Shown piece after piece: positions 34,600 to 43,295 of a DNA stretch of 64,000 bases. Source of the stretch: a bacterium (GTDB lineage Bacteria; SZUA-79; Acidulodesulfobacterales; Acidulodesulfobacteraceae). Each line of letters starts with the position of its first letter. Positions within the stretch are counted from its first letter, which is position 1. The position numbers were made by a program, and so were the translations under genes. Location of the stretch: contig JAKAOK010000001.1 of the NCBI GenBank assembly GCA_021812245.1, positions 1-64,000 of the forward strand. Reading direction: 5' to 3'. The notes under the pieces were generated by a model. It ran no database searches. It had not been told where the DNA came from and saw only the letters and a program-made list of their open reading frames with translations.

Positions 34600-36039
34600 T
34601 CATGTTTTTGATTTTAGAGATAGAAAAAATGAATAAAATATTTTTAATTTAGCCACTTTCAAAGCAATTTTATGCATATAAGATATTCTTGTGATATAAA
34701 AAATTATTCCGCCAATAAATTTCCCAAATCTAAATTCTAATATTTTTCTTTCGTTCATATTAAAACCCATTTTATTTATTTTCAACCTTTCCTCTTTGGT
34801 AAATTCCTGAGTTTCAAATATCGGCACGTTATCCCCTATGGAAACTGATTTTAAGTAATCATTACTATTTATAAGAAACCTTCCGTTATTTAATACCCAC
34901 TCATATACTTCTGTATGAGGATATGGAACCAAATTGTAGAAATTCACAAAATTACACGGTAACTTCCTTGCGAAATCAATTGAATCCAAGGCAGTTTTGT
35001 AAGTTTCTCTCGGAAGACCTGTTATAAAGTTAACAGCATGATTAATTTTAAGCGCACGCGCCCATTTCGATACCTGAAAAACTTGCTGTGTTGTTATTCC
35101 TTTTTTAATTTCTTTTAGCACTTCATTATTTCCCGATTCGCATCCAAAAACGATAAAAGTGCAACCTGCCTCTTTCATTTTACTTAAAAGGTCATAATCT
35201 ATCCTATCGACTCTTATGCCGTTATACAACGAAAATTTGATTTTCATGCCACTTTTTATAATTCTGTCGCAAATATCATTTGCCCTTTTCATGTCAAGAG
35301 TAAAACAATCATCATTTATGTCAAAGAATCTTATCCCTTTATCATACAGTGTTTCTAATTCGCTTAAAACGTTTTCTGGGCTTCTAAAGCGAAATCCGCG
35401 TCCCATTGATAATTTTACCGAGCAATAGTTGCACATATAAGGACAACCCCTTGAGGTAATTATAGGCAATGCTTTAAATTGATGATAAATATATTTACTA
35501 AAATCAAACGCGGTATAATAATCCGGTAGAGGCAATTCGTCTAGTTCTTTGGAAGTCAAAAAAGGTCTATCTTTATTCTCGATTATCTCATTATTATTGC
35601 GCCAAATTAAGCCATCAATATCGCAATAATTATGATTACCTTCACTAACATATTGAAATAATTCGAGTAATGTTTTTTCGCCTTCATGTTTTATCGCAAA
35701 ATCAGCGGTGGTTTCCTGTAATATCTGTTTTTTTGTTGCAGAAACATGCGCGCCGCCTACTACAAGCGGCGTATTTGCTTTATTCTTTACAAAATTAATC
35801 AAATCAATCCCGTTATTATAGCCATAACTATACATGGTAATAGCAATTAAACCTATGTTATCATCTTTAATTTTGTTTTCTAATTTTTCATAAGACTCTT
35901 CTATTCCATCATCAAATATATCAATACTGATGTCATTCTTTGCTAACCATGAAGAGAGATATGCAACGCCAACATGGGGGTGCTTAGGTTTTTCGTTAAG
36001 CGTTGTGGCCTGGCGTGGTATCACAAAAAGTATTTTCAT
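34600..36039 (-). CDS. B12-binding radical SAM protein
   Basis: N-terminal cobalamin-binding Rossmann domain (about residues 1-150, with TPLVVGGAHVSATKKQIL) followed by a radical SAM core. SRGCPYMCNYC carries the CxxxCxxC cluster motif near residues 197-206. Further TIM-barrel motifs include GIRFFDINDDCF and FIVFGCESGNNEVLKEIKKG. Members of this large family do C-methylations or ring and rearrangement chemistry on lipids, sugars or cofactors. Its place between glycosyltransferase genes and the ColD-like gene suggests a sugar or lipid-carrier substrate, but the reaction cannot be named. Confidence 0.83.
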   Translation of the reverse strand: MKILFVIPRQATTLNEKPKHPHVGVAYLSSWLAKNDISIDIFDDGIEESYEKLENKIKDDNIGLIAITMYSYGYNNGIDLINFVKNKANTPLVVGGAHVSATKKQILQETTADFAIKHEGEKTLLELFQYVSEGNHNYCDIDGLIWRNNNEIIENKDRPFLTSKELDELPLPDYYTAFDFSKYIYHQFKALPIITSRGCPYMCNYCSVKLSMGRGFRFRSPENVLSELETLYDKGIRFFDINDDCFTLDMKRANDICDRIIKSGMKIKFSLYNGIRVDRIDYDLLSKMKEAGCTFIVFGCESGNNEVLKEIKKGITTQQVFQVSKWARALKINHAVNFITGLPRETYKTALDSIDFARKLPCNFVNFYNLVPYPHTEVYEWVLNNGRFLINSNDYLKSVSIGDNVPIFETQEFTKEERLKINKMGFNMNERKILEFRFGKFIGGIIFYITRISYMHKIALKVAKLKIFYSFFLSLKSKT

Positions 36040-36109
36040 TATCTATAATATTTTATCAGAATAATGTATAAAATAATTTTAATTTAATTACCATAAGTAT
36101 TAAAATTAA

Positions 36110-37060
36110 TTAAAAACTCACAAGCCTGCTTTTTAAATACTCTATTCCAACCATAACCCTTAAGAAATACATTCCCATTGTTAAAAAAGGGCGGCTGAGC
36201 AACCTCTTCCATTTACCGTTTTCCAAAAATACAATAAAATACCTGTAGGGTATCCCAAATTGTTTCCTTATGATGCTGTCATTGTTTCCCCATTTACTTA
36301 TGTATTGGCTGAAACTTCTAGAATAAACCCTTTTTTTCGCCATATATTTCTTAAGATTAAACTCGCTTTCGTTATGAAATAAAATATTCCTCTCAGACAG
36401 GACGGCATCCGTTACTCCTTTTTCTTCCAAAAAGCGATCGAAAGTATTATGCCATTTCGTTAAATTTTCAACATTATTATACGCATTATCCGTTTTTGCG
36501 AAAGATTCAGAATCTGATATCATTTTTAATTTACCGACCTCAGACAATCTCCTATCCAGATCCCAATCTTCAGGTCCAGACATGCTTTCGTCAAAACCTC
36601 CTACTTCTAAAAAGGCTTCTTTTTGAACAAACCTGACGGCATCTATCGGAGTACCGCAATAGAACGACCTTTCAAATCTCCTTACCCTAGACCATAAACC
36701 TTTACCCAAAATCACTTCTTTTATATATAACCCGATAACCTTATCATCTGTGATAATTTCATTTATACAAGATTCCACAACAAATGGCCCCAGTATCATG
36801 TCGGCATCTATATATAAAATATATTCGCCTTTGGATATGCTAACACCATAATTTCTCTGCGCCGACCTCTCCGGTCCTTTATCGTAAACCAAATTGGTAT
36901 ATTTCTTGGCTATTTCTTTAGTTTTATCCGTTGAACCATTATCTACGATTATAATTTCAATATGTTTGTATGTTTGACATATTATTGACTTAAGACAATT
37001 TTCGATATTGCTTTCTTCATTTTTTGTAGTAATTATAACAGAAACTAAATTATTTTTCAT
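36110..37060 (-). CDS. Glycosyltransferase family 2
   Basis: SVIITTKNEESNIENCLKSI and EIIIVDNGSTDKTKEIAKKY open the GT-A fold, YILYIDADMILGPF has the DxD, and VGGFDESMSGPEDWDLDRRL is the ED-x-D acceptor motif. The C-terminal 60 residues (YRYFIVFLENGKWKRLLSRP) are partly hydrophobic, pointing to membrane association. It lies between the two radical SAM genes. Spacing of about 30 nt to its upstream neighbour supports a shared transcript. Sugar unknown. Confidence 0.83.
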   Translation of the reverse strand: MKNNLVSVIITTKNEESNIENCLKSIICQTYKHIEIIIVDNGSTDKTKEIAKKYTNLVYDKGPERSAQRNYGVSISKGEYILYIDADMILGPFVVESCINEIITDDKVIGLYIKEVILGKGLWSRVRRFERSFYCGTPIDAVRFVQKEAFLEVGGFDESMSGPEDWDLDRRLSEVGKLKMISDSESFAKTDNAYNNVENLTKWHNTFDRFLEEKGVTDAVLSERNILFHNESEFNLKKYMAKKRVYSRSFSQYISKWGNNDSIIRKQFGIPYRYFIVFLENGKWKRLLSRPFLTMGMYFLRVMVGIEYLKSRLVSF

Positions 37061-37088
37061 ATTGGATGCTTTAAATTTTTATTGATAA

Positions 37089-38573
37089 TTATTTTTTTTG
37101 CTTATTTCCGAAATCTATTAAATGCGCCGCCACTTTCCTGCCTGCCCTCAGCATAAATTTAAGATCATCAATATTTCTTATGGAAATTACCTTTCTTGCA
37201 ATAAATGAAGGATTTAACGCGGCCGTATATAATCCTTGAGTAAACCTTAATACATCGTTATTATCAACCGGGCTTTTCCATACGGACCCTTTCATATCGT
37301 ATCTATCCCAGTCTTCCGTCAATAACCAGCCTTCTTTTTTTGCTTCTTCAAACAAAGTGGTGCCGGGATATGGAACAACTATCGTAGCCTGAAGAGTGTC
37401 GAGATAACCCTTTTGAAATAAATATTTCGCGAAATCTATAGTTTTTAAGGCTTCTTCTTTGGTTTCCCACGGATAGCCTACCATTGTTGTAATATGCGGC
37501 TCCAGTCCGGCTTTTTTAGCCATTTTAACAGTTTCTTCTATGTCTGATACCTTTATGCCTTTATTAAGTTTATCCAAAGTAGTCTGAGTCATAGACTCAA
37601 GACCGATAAGGATAAACCTAAAATTAGCTTTTTTTAGTAGACCCCAGTCTTCCTGCTTTAAAGCTCCCACCCTCATATTACAGCCCATTACGACTTTTTT
37701 ATTATATCCCCTTTCAATCATTCCTTGTGCAAAATCCCTCAGCCAGTCTCCCACCGGAAAACAGCCGCTGTCATCGAATATCTCTTTAACTTTCAGTTCT
37801 TCAATCAACATACCGATTTCGTCAAGGTGTCTTTCAGGGCTGATTGACCTAAAACTTTTACCGGGAAAAAGCGTAGTCCACGAACAAAAACTGCACCTGC
37901 CATACCAGCAATCTCGCCCCGCCATAACATAAGTTCCGGGGGTATATTTGAAATTTCCGTTCTTATAAGCGTACAAATGCCATTTGGTTAACTTTCTATC
38001 TATATACGGCAGACCATTAAGGCCGTTATTAAGCTCAAACCTGCCGGTATTAACTATCTGTCCGTTGTCTTTATCTTTATAATATATGCCGGGGGTTTTT
38101 AATAATCCAGATGCAGAAGATTTCGATAAGTTTAAGAAAGAACACAGTCCGTAAAGCGAAAAATCGTAGTCCCCTCCCGTAATTATAAAATCCGCCTCCG
38201 AATTCAAAAGGGATTCTTCCGGCAAAGCCGTTACATGGTCGCCCATTAAAACTACTATGGGATTATAAAGTTTTTTTACATCCGATATTATCTTCCAGTG
38301 CCTTTTGACTACCGGGGTTTTTGTTTCTATAGCAACGACATCCGGCTTTTCATTTTTCAGCCTTAAAAGCCATTCATCATACGGAAGTCCTTCCGCTATA
38401 CCGTCGTCCCATACGACATCGAAGCCGTTTTTACTCAATAATGTGGCGGCATAAGCCGGAATAACCGGATATATAAACGTAGGGTCATTAAACCACTGAA
38501 ATTGCCGGTTTTGAGTTAAAAGAGGAACACCCTTTCCCGATTCTAACGGCGGAAACGATATCGAAATTTTCAT
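37089..38573 (-). CDS. B12-binding radical SAM protein, CX4CX2C variant
   Basis: Same general layout as the 479-residue paralogue type: a cobalamin-binding-like N-terminal part (with LMGDHVTALPEESLL) and a radical SAM core. The cluster motif is CWYGRCSFC (C222, C227, C230), so four rather than three residues separate the first two Cys, a spacing seen in some family branches. FRFILIGLESMTQTTLDKLN is a later barrel motif. DDGIAEGLPYDEWLL near residue 57 starts the B12 region. It is co-oriented with GT2 genes on both sides, so a role in modifying a glycan or lipid carrier is likely but unproven. Confidence 0.8.
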   Translation of the reverse strand: MKISISFPPLESGKGVPLLTQNRQFQWFNDPTFIYPVIPAYAATLLSKNGFDVVWDDGIAEGLPYDEWLLRLKNEKPDVVAIETKTPVVKRHWKIISDVKKLYNPIVVLMGDHVTALPEESLLNSEADFIITGGDYDFSLYGLCSFLNLSKSSASGLLKTPGIYYKDKDNGQIVNTGRFELNNGLNGLPYIDRKLTKWHLYAYKNGNFKYTPGTYVMAGRDCWYGRCSFCSWTTLFPGKSFRSISPERHLDEIGMLIEELKVKEIFDDSGCFPVGDWLRDFAQGMIERGYNKKVVMGCNMRVGALKQEDWGLLKKANFRFILIGLESMTQTTLDKLNKGIKVSDIEETVKMAKKAGLEPHITTMVGYPWETKEEALKTIDFAKYLFQKGYLDTLQATIVVPYPGTTLFEEAKKEGWLLTEDWDRYDMKGSVWKSPVDNNDVLRFTQGLYTAALNPSFIARKVISIRNIDDLKFMLRAGRKVAAHLIDFGNKQKK

Positions 38574-38588
38574 TGTTATTAAATTTAT

Positions 38589-39572
38589 TTACCTTAGCTT
38601 GCTTTTAAGTTCTTTCACAAATACAAAGCCGTAAAAAAATCTTATGCCGTACCAGATATGCGTTAAAACAATATAATAAAGAGATACTAATGATATTCTA
38701 AAATATTTCACTTTTCCGTTAATATCGAAAAAAGCGTATATTAATGCCCCTGCATATAAAACAAAGCCGAAAGCCAAATAATATGCCAATCCGCTAAAGA
38801 AAAACAGGGAAACGATGAATAAACATAAGTATAGCACAAAAAACGACGGAATGAAATATAAGAGTTTGAAGGAGGTTTCGGGGTATCTTTTTGCAAAGAA
38901 GCCCCTGTGAATGCCATAATTGCCTATCTGTTTCAAATGGCGCAATAAACCGGACCTTCTGTGATGCCATACCGCAACATCCGGAGCATATAATATTTTG
39001 CCGCCTTCCTTTATTATCTCGAGGCAGAGTTTGGTATCTTCGCCCGGCCAGTATTCCGATTTGAACCCGCCTATTTTTATAAACATTTCCTTTCTGACAA
39101 TGAGGTTAACGGACGGCCAATCGTCAATTTCTTTGGTTTTACCTTTAGGATAATATCTTTCAGGAATGCCTCCGCCTACTTTAGTCAGAAAAACGGCCCC
39201 GGATACTTTTTGAAAAAAGCTGTCGCCGAGAGGCGTTATTGCCGGACCACCTATTGCCCCAACCTCATGATTATTAAAATAAGGAATAGCTTTGTTTATC
39301 CAGTCCTTTTCAGGATACGAATCATCGTCAAGAAAAAATAATAATTCTCCTTTGGCATTCTCAGCGCCGATATCTCTTTTTATTGCGGGAGATACTTTGC
39401 CTGTGGGAATGATTTTTATGCCAGAAAAATCCTTAGAAACAGGCTCATCAGGTAAAACAATTATTTCATAATTCTTATAATCAAGATTAAGCAAATACGG
39501 ATACGACTCTAAAAAGTAATCGTTTATACTCACCAGTGGAATTATAATCGAAACGAATATATTTTCTTTCAT
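38589..39572 (-). CDS. Glycosyltransferase family 2 with membrane C-terminus
   Basis: VSIIIPLVSINDYFLESYPY starts the GT-A domain, ELLFFLDDDSYPEKDW holds the DxD, and GGFKSEYWPGEDTKLCLEII is the acceptor ED motif. From about residue 235 there are three hydrophobic segments (LLYFIPSFFVLYLCLFIVSL and onward), so the enzyme is anchored in the inner membrane. Overlaps the flippase gene upstream by 4 nt, showing translational coupling. It may start or extend a chain on a polyprenyl carrier. Confidence 0.82.
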   Translation of the reverse strand: MKENIFVSIIIPLVSINDYFLESYPYLLNLDYKNYEIIVLPDEPVSKDFSGIKIIPTGKVSPAIKRDIGAENAKGELLFFLDDDSYPEKDWINKAIPYFNNHEVGAIGGPAITPLGDSFFQKVSGAVFLTKVGGGIPERYYPKGKTKEIDDWPSVNLIVRKEMFIKIGGFKSEYWPGEDTKLCLEIIKEGGKILYAPDVAVWHHRRSGLLRHLKQIGNYGIHRGFFAKRYPETSFKLLYFIPSFFVLYLCLFIVSLFFFSGLAYYLAFGFVLYAGALIYAFFDINGKVKYFRISLVSLYYIVLTHIWYGIRFFYGFVFVKELKSKLR

Positions 39573-40918
39573 TTTGTCTTTAGAATTGGTTTTCCCTTGT
39601 TAAAGTTAAAGAATAAAGCAAACTCTTCATGAAAAGCGTAAAAAGATAAGGTAAACAACACCAGCCAGCCGGTTATCATAATAAATATAATTATTTCTTT
39701 TAAGGAATTATGAAATAGATAAAATAAACCCACTTCCATTATTGAAAACAAAAACATTGAAATTAATATCTTTGAATTATTTATCGCCATGAAATAATTG
39801 ATAAAGATATTAATAAAAGCAAAGGGAAACATGCTTAAACCGTATAAAGTAAGAAGCGGAGCCGAAGTTATATATTTTACTCCCATAAGAAACGAGATAA
39901 TTTTATCGGGAAATAGGATATAAAACATTTCAAGAAACGAACACATAAGAAATGTAACGAAAATGGCTTTAAGGAGTAAATGCTTTGTATTGCTATTTGT
40001 GGCATGGGCATGCGAAACTTCGGGAAACACAACAAGTACGATGGCAGCTGGAAAATAAAGTATTATCTTGCCGAGTATATCGGCAACAGAATATATGCCT
40101 ACTTCATAAGTCGGAAAAAAATGTTTTACCACTATAAGGTCTATGTTGGTAAAGAAGGTAAAAAAGAATAATATAAAAAATATAAATATGAAATACGGTG
40201 TTCCCTGTTTTAATCCATTTTCTTTATCATATCTTACATCGATAGTTCCATGTTTCGTCTCTCCTGCAACCTGTTTGTGTTTCAAATATGAAAATAAGAT
40301 AATAACGGCAACCAGAATAATAATTACAGGTGAAATCACGCCCGATAATAAAGCCCCGATGACATTTAAACCAGCATATACAAGTATAACGGCTAAAATA
40401 AATCTTATAACGGATGATATGCTTGAAAGCAAACCCAACGATAAATACATTCTGGAACCCTGAAGACCGCCGAGAATAAAAGAGTACGGGAATATAAGAA
40501 ATATAGCCATTCCGACCATAACATAATAAAGATAAAAATTAACCTTCATAAATTCCATTAAAAAAGGAATGCAAATAAAAAATATTAGCAATAATAAACA
40601 ATCATATAAAAATGTTCTTGCAAGAGTGTGTTTTATAAATTTTTTTACCCCTGAAACATCGTTAATTGCAAGATTTGTTGAAATATTTTTAGCGGAAAAA
40701 ATGATTAATGCCCCTGCTGGAACCCCCGTTATAATAAGCAAAGATAGTAAAGAATTAAGTGTGCCGTAATCGGCAACACTGAGGCTTCTGCTCATGGAAA
40801 TCTGGAAAAGATAATTAAAAAAATTGCCGATCATCACAAAAAAGAAAATCACTGCGCTGTTAAAAAACAGTTTATCGGAAATTAGCCTTTTAGCTAAGCT
40901 TTGCATCTTATTTGTCAT
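39569..40918 (-). CDS. Second Wzx/PST-type flippase
   Basis: A 449-residue MOP-superfamily membrane protein with about 12-14 hydrophobic segments. FVMIGNFFNYLFQISMSRSL followed by SVADYGTLNSLLSLL is the characteristic first loop. VSHAHATNSNTKHLLLKAIF lies in the mid-protein loop. It overlaps the GT2 genes on both sides (4 and 11 nt), so it is part of the promoter-proximal core of the minus cluster. Having two flippases in 25 kb suggests two glycan units or two fused clusters. Confidence 0.8.
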   Translation of the reverse strand: MTNKMQSLAKRLISDKLFFNSAVIFFFVMIGNFFNYLFQISMSRSLSVADYGTLNSLLSLLIITGVPAGALIIFSAKNISTNLAINDVSGVKKFIKHTLARTFLYDCLLLLIFFICIPFLMEFMKVNFYLYYVMVGMAIFLIFPYSFILGGLQGSRMYLSLGLLSSISSVIRFILAVILVYAGLNVIGALLSGVISPVIIILVAVIILFSYLKHKQVAGETKHGTIDVRYDKENGLKQGTPYFIFIFFILFFFTFFTNIDLIVVKHFFPTYEVGIYSVADILGKIILYFPAAIVLVVFPEVSHAHATNSNTKHLLLKAIFVTFLMCSFLEMFYILFPDKIISFLMGVKYITSAPLLTLYGLSMFPFAFINIFINYFMAINNSKILISMFLFSIMEVGLFYLFHNSLKEIIIFIMITGWLVLFTLSFYAFHEEFALFFNFNKGKPILKTK

Positions 40919-41651
40919 AATATTTTAATAACTTCATTCTATACCAAATAGCCATGGTATCTATCCAGATACCCAGTATATCGTTAATTTTAATTCGTCC
41001 CATATTATTCTTCCTCAAAAAAACAATTTTTATTGGAACTTCGGTTATTTTATACCCGCTGCGAACCGCATTTGCAAGTATTTCCACATCAAAGGCATAT
41101 TTTTTGCACAATATCTTCGGAAATATTTTATCGAGAACATCGCGCCTGAATGCTTTAATGCCGGACTGCGTGTCTTTAATAGGAAGGTTAAATAGCAGCC
41201 TTATGATGGCATAATAGCCCATACTTAATATTTTCCTAGAAAAAGGATATGTTAAATTGGATTCCTTATGCCGTTTAGAACCTATAGCAATCTCCGAATC
41301 ATTATCCCTCATAGCTTTTAATAAGTTTCCGACCTGAAAAGGGGCGATCTCAAGATCGCTGTCTAAGAATACGATTATATTTCCGGACGCATTTGAAAAC
41401 CCGTTTTTTAAAGCAAAGCCCTTGCCAAAATTAACTTTATTCTCTATAAGTTTTATCTCCGGATGCAAAGAATATGCTCTTTTTATTTCATCTTTAGTAT
41501 TATCCTGACTACCGTCATCTATGGCCAAAATTTCAAACGGAAACCTGAATTTTTTAAATGTTTCCCATGCTTTTAAAAGATTGTTAAAAATCCTATCGCC
41601 CTCGTTATAAGCAGGCATTAATATAGATATTTTCCCTTTATATAGTTTCAC
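40908..41651 (-). CDS. Polyprenyl-phosphate glycosyltransferase-like GT2
   Basis: GT2 of the dolichyl/undecaprenyl-phosphate glucosyltransferase type. SILMPAYNEGDRIFNNLLKA, then IIVFLDSDLEIAPFQVGNLL with the DxD, then the family-typical GSKRHKESNLTYPFSRKI and IKDTQSGIKAFRRDVLDKIF, which distinguish DPM1/Alg5-like enzymes from ordinary GT2. It would load a sugar on undecaprenyl phosphate as donor for GT-C enzymes such as the DUF2079 and YfhO-like proteins of this cluster. GTG start with AAGGA 10 nt upstream. First gene of the long minus transcription unit. Confidence 0.82.
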   Translation of the reverse strand: MKLYKGKISILMPAYNEGDRIFNNLLKAWETFKKFRFPFEILAIDDGSQDNTKDEIKRAYSLHPEIKLIENKVNFGKGFALKNGFSNASGNIIVFLDSDLEIAPFQVGNLLKAMRDNDSEIAIGSKRHKESNLTYPFSRKILSMGYYAIIRLLFNLPIKDTQSGIKAFRRDVLDKIFPKILCKKYAFDVEILANAVRSGYKITEVPIKIVFLRKNNMGRIKINDILGIWIDTMAIWYRMKLLKYYDK

Positions 41652-41695
41652 TCTTAATCGTTCCTTATTTATTCCGGATTAAATATTTGTTAATA

Positions 41696-41724
41696 AATAT
41701 ATAATATTAAACCAGCTTTGTCAA
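41696..41724 (-). promoter_or_regulatory. Promoter of the minus-strand polysaccharide cluster
   Basis: TTGACA (41719-41724) and TATATT (41696-41701) on the minus strand with exactly 17 bp between them, 45 nt ahead of the first gene. No other consensus promoter was noticed within the 22.3-41.6 kb block, so it may drive much of the cluster. Confidence 0.7.
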
Positions 41725-41833
41725 TAAAAATATCCCCCCCAGCCCTTGCAATTCAAGCGGTTAGAAGGAAAGGGGGGCACCTTTTTTTCATTTTTTTATG
41801 ATAGGTCGCTCCCGAAAACGGCATCAGATTTAT

Positions 41834-43102
41834 TTAATTTCCAAAGAGCCGCCTTGACGGTATCATCCAGATGCCCGGTTCCGCAATCTTGCCTATCCTG
41901 TCGCCGTTATAGATTAAAAGCCCGCCGCCCCATAATTTGCCAAGACCATCTGCTACTGCTTTCATTGGTCTTAAATCCGAAGCGGCTGCCGTGCCGCGAT
42001 TTTTAATTTCTATCCCTATTATTCTTTCGTTAATCTTTAAAAGCATATCTAATTCTAATCCTGAGCGGGTTCTATAAAAATACATCGAGGCAGGTCTTTG
42101 CATTGTTTTGATCCATTTGTAAATTTCCGAAATTACCAAAGTTTCGAATATATCGCCGGAAATCACGTCACCCCAAAAACCGGTCATTTGTCTTAACAAG
42201 CCTAAGTCGAGCCAGTAAATCTTGGGGGTTTTTACCGCGGAACTGGTTATATTTGCACCGTAAGGCTGAAGCAGTATAGTTTGATAAGATATCTTCAGAT
42301 ACTCTAAGTATCTCTTCGAGGTATCCACGCTTATACCGGCATCGCGCGCCAGTTCAGAATAATTGAGCAGTTTTGCATTTCTTAAAGCCGCGAGCGTTTG
42401 AAATTTTTTAAAAGGTTCCAAATCTTCCAACCTTGACAAATCGGCGAGATCTCTTTCTAAATATGTATAAGTATAATCCCTGAGCCATTTTTGCCTTTCA
42501 TCTGCCTTTTTAATACTTAAAAGGAACGGCATTCCGCCCCATCTCAATAAGTGCTTCTGCGCTTCTTTTAATTTTATGTCGTCCTCTCCTATTAAAACAG
42601 ATGGGAGATTTTTCATTAGTTTTTGAAAGTCTTCTTCTTCAAGAATGCGGTCGAGAATCGGCGGCTTAACGCTTTTAGCCCCTGCTCCGGCATATATCTC
42701 TGACATCATTAACGGCCACAGTTCGTAAAGGGATATTCTTCCCGCCAGAGATTCCCTTATCTTTTTTAGTAAAAGAATCTGGCTTGAGCCGAGAAGCACT
42801 TCGAAGTCGAGCTTTCCTTCGTCATAGGCATATTTAACTTTCTCAAACAAGGAGGGTTCTTTCTGCGCCTCGTCAAGTATAGCTTTACCGACGTCTCTAT
42901 GCCAGTTTGAAGCGGGAATCTGCGAAATGCCGTCCCGTATTTCGGGAGAATCCAGATTTATATACCGCAACGCATCATACTTATTTTTTGCCAGAGTGGT
43001 CTTTCCCGTCTGGCGGGCACCGGTTATTAAGACTATTTTTTTTTCTTTTTCGGAGGGCAAAAAATTGTATATTGCCCTAAAATACTGTAAATCTTCGCTC
43101 AT
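41834..43102 (-). CDS. AAA ATPase with DUF4143 domain
   Basis: P-loop ATPase of the DUF4143 group. Walker A is GARQTGKTTLAKN near residues 27-39, AILDEAQKEPSLFEKVKYAY is Walker B, and LLGSSQILLLKKIRESLAGR is sensor I and following. The middle part (NYSELARDAGISVDTSKRYL) is a winged-helix-like segment, and RTRSGLELDMLLKINERIIG is the nuclease-like EVK-type region of DUF4143. Function in cells is not established; these genes travel with mobile regions. It is transcribed alone from a near-consensus promoter flanked by a 10-bp inverted repeat. Confidence 0.83.
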   Translation of the reverse strand: MSEDLQYFRAIYNFLPSEKEKKIVLITGARQTGKTTLAKNKYDALRYINLDSPEIRDGISQIPASNWHRDVGKAILDEAQKEPSLFEKVKYAYDEGKLDFEVLLGSSQILLLKKIRESLAGRISLYELWPLMMSEIYAGAGAKSVKPPILDRILEEEDFQKLMKNLPSVLIGEDDIKLKEAQKHLLRWGGMPFLLSIKKADERQKWLRDYTYTYLERDLADLSRLEDLEPFKKFQTLAALRNAKLLNYSELARDAGISVDTSKRYLEYLKISYQTILLQPYGANITSSAVKTPKIYWLDLGLLRQMTGFWGDVISGDIFETLVISEIYKWIKTMQRPASMYFYRTRSGLELDMLLKINERIIGIEIKNRGTAAASDLRPMKAVADGLGKLWGGGLLIYNGDRIGKIAEPGIWMIPSRRLFGN

Positions 43103-43139
43103 AATAGTAAATTTTACAGTATATTTTAGGATATGTCAA
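43082..43139 (-). promoter_or_regulatory. Promoter and operator-like repeat of DUF4143 ATPase
   Basis: TTGACA (43134-43139) and TAAAAT (43111-43116), 17-bp spacing, minus strand. A perfect 10-bp inverted repeat, TTTACAGTAT/ATACTGTAAA (43113-43122 and 43082-43091), has one arm in the -10 region and the other within the first codons. Such a layout suggests autorepression. Confidence 0.6.
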
Positions 43140-43295
43140 TAAAATGATGGATAAATTCATAAAACTTCTTAAAAAGAAAAAGGGCAGGCACATTTTTCAT
43201 TTTCTTATGCGCATTATAAGTCGTCAATAAAAAGGCTAAAATCTCTTCGTCCGTAAGTTTATTCAAACCTTTCCGAACGGAATATCCAACGCTGC

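Noticed and set aside
41752-41778. C-rich/G-rich pair near 41736-41778 as a terminator
   Set aside because: The CCCCCC and GGGGGG runs are 30 bp apart with poor pairing between, and there is no U-tract in a useful position.
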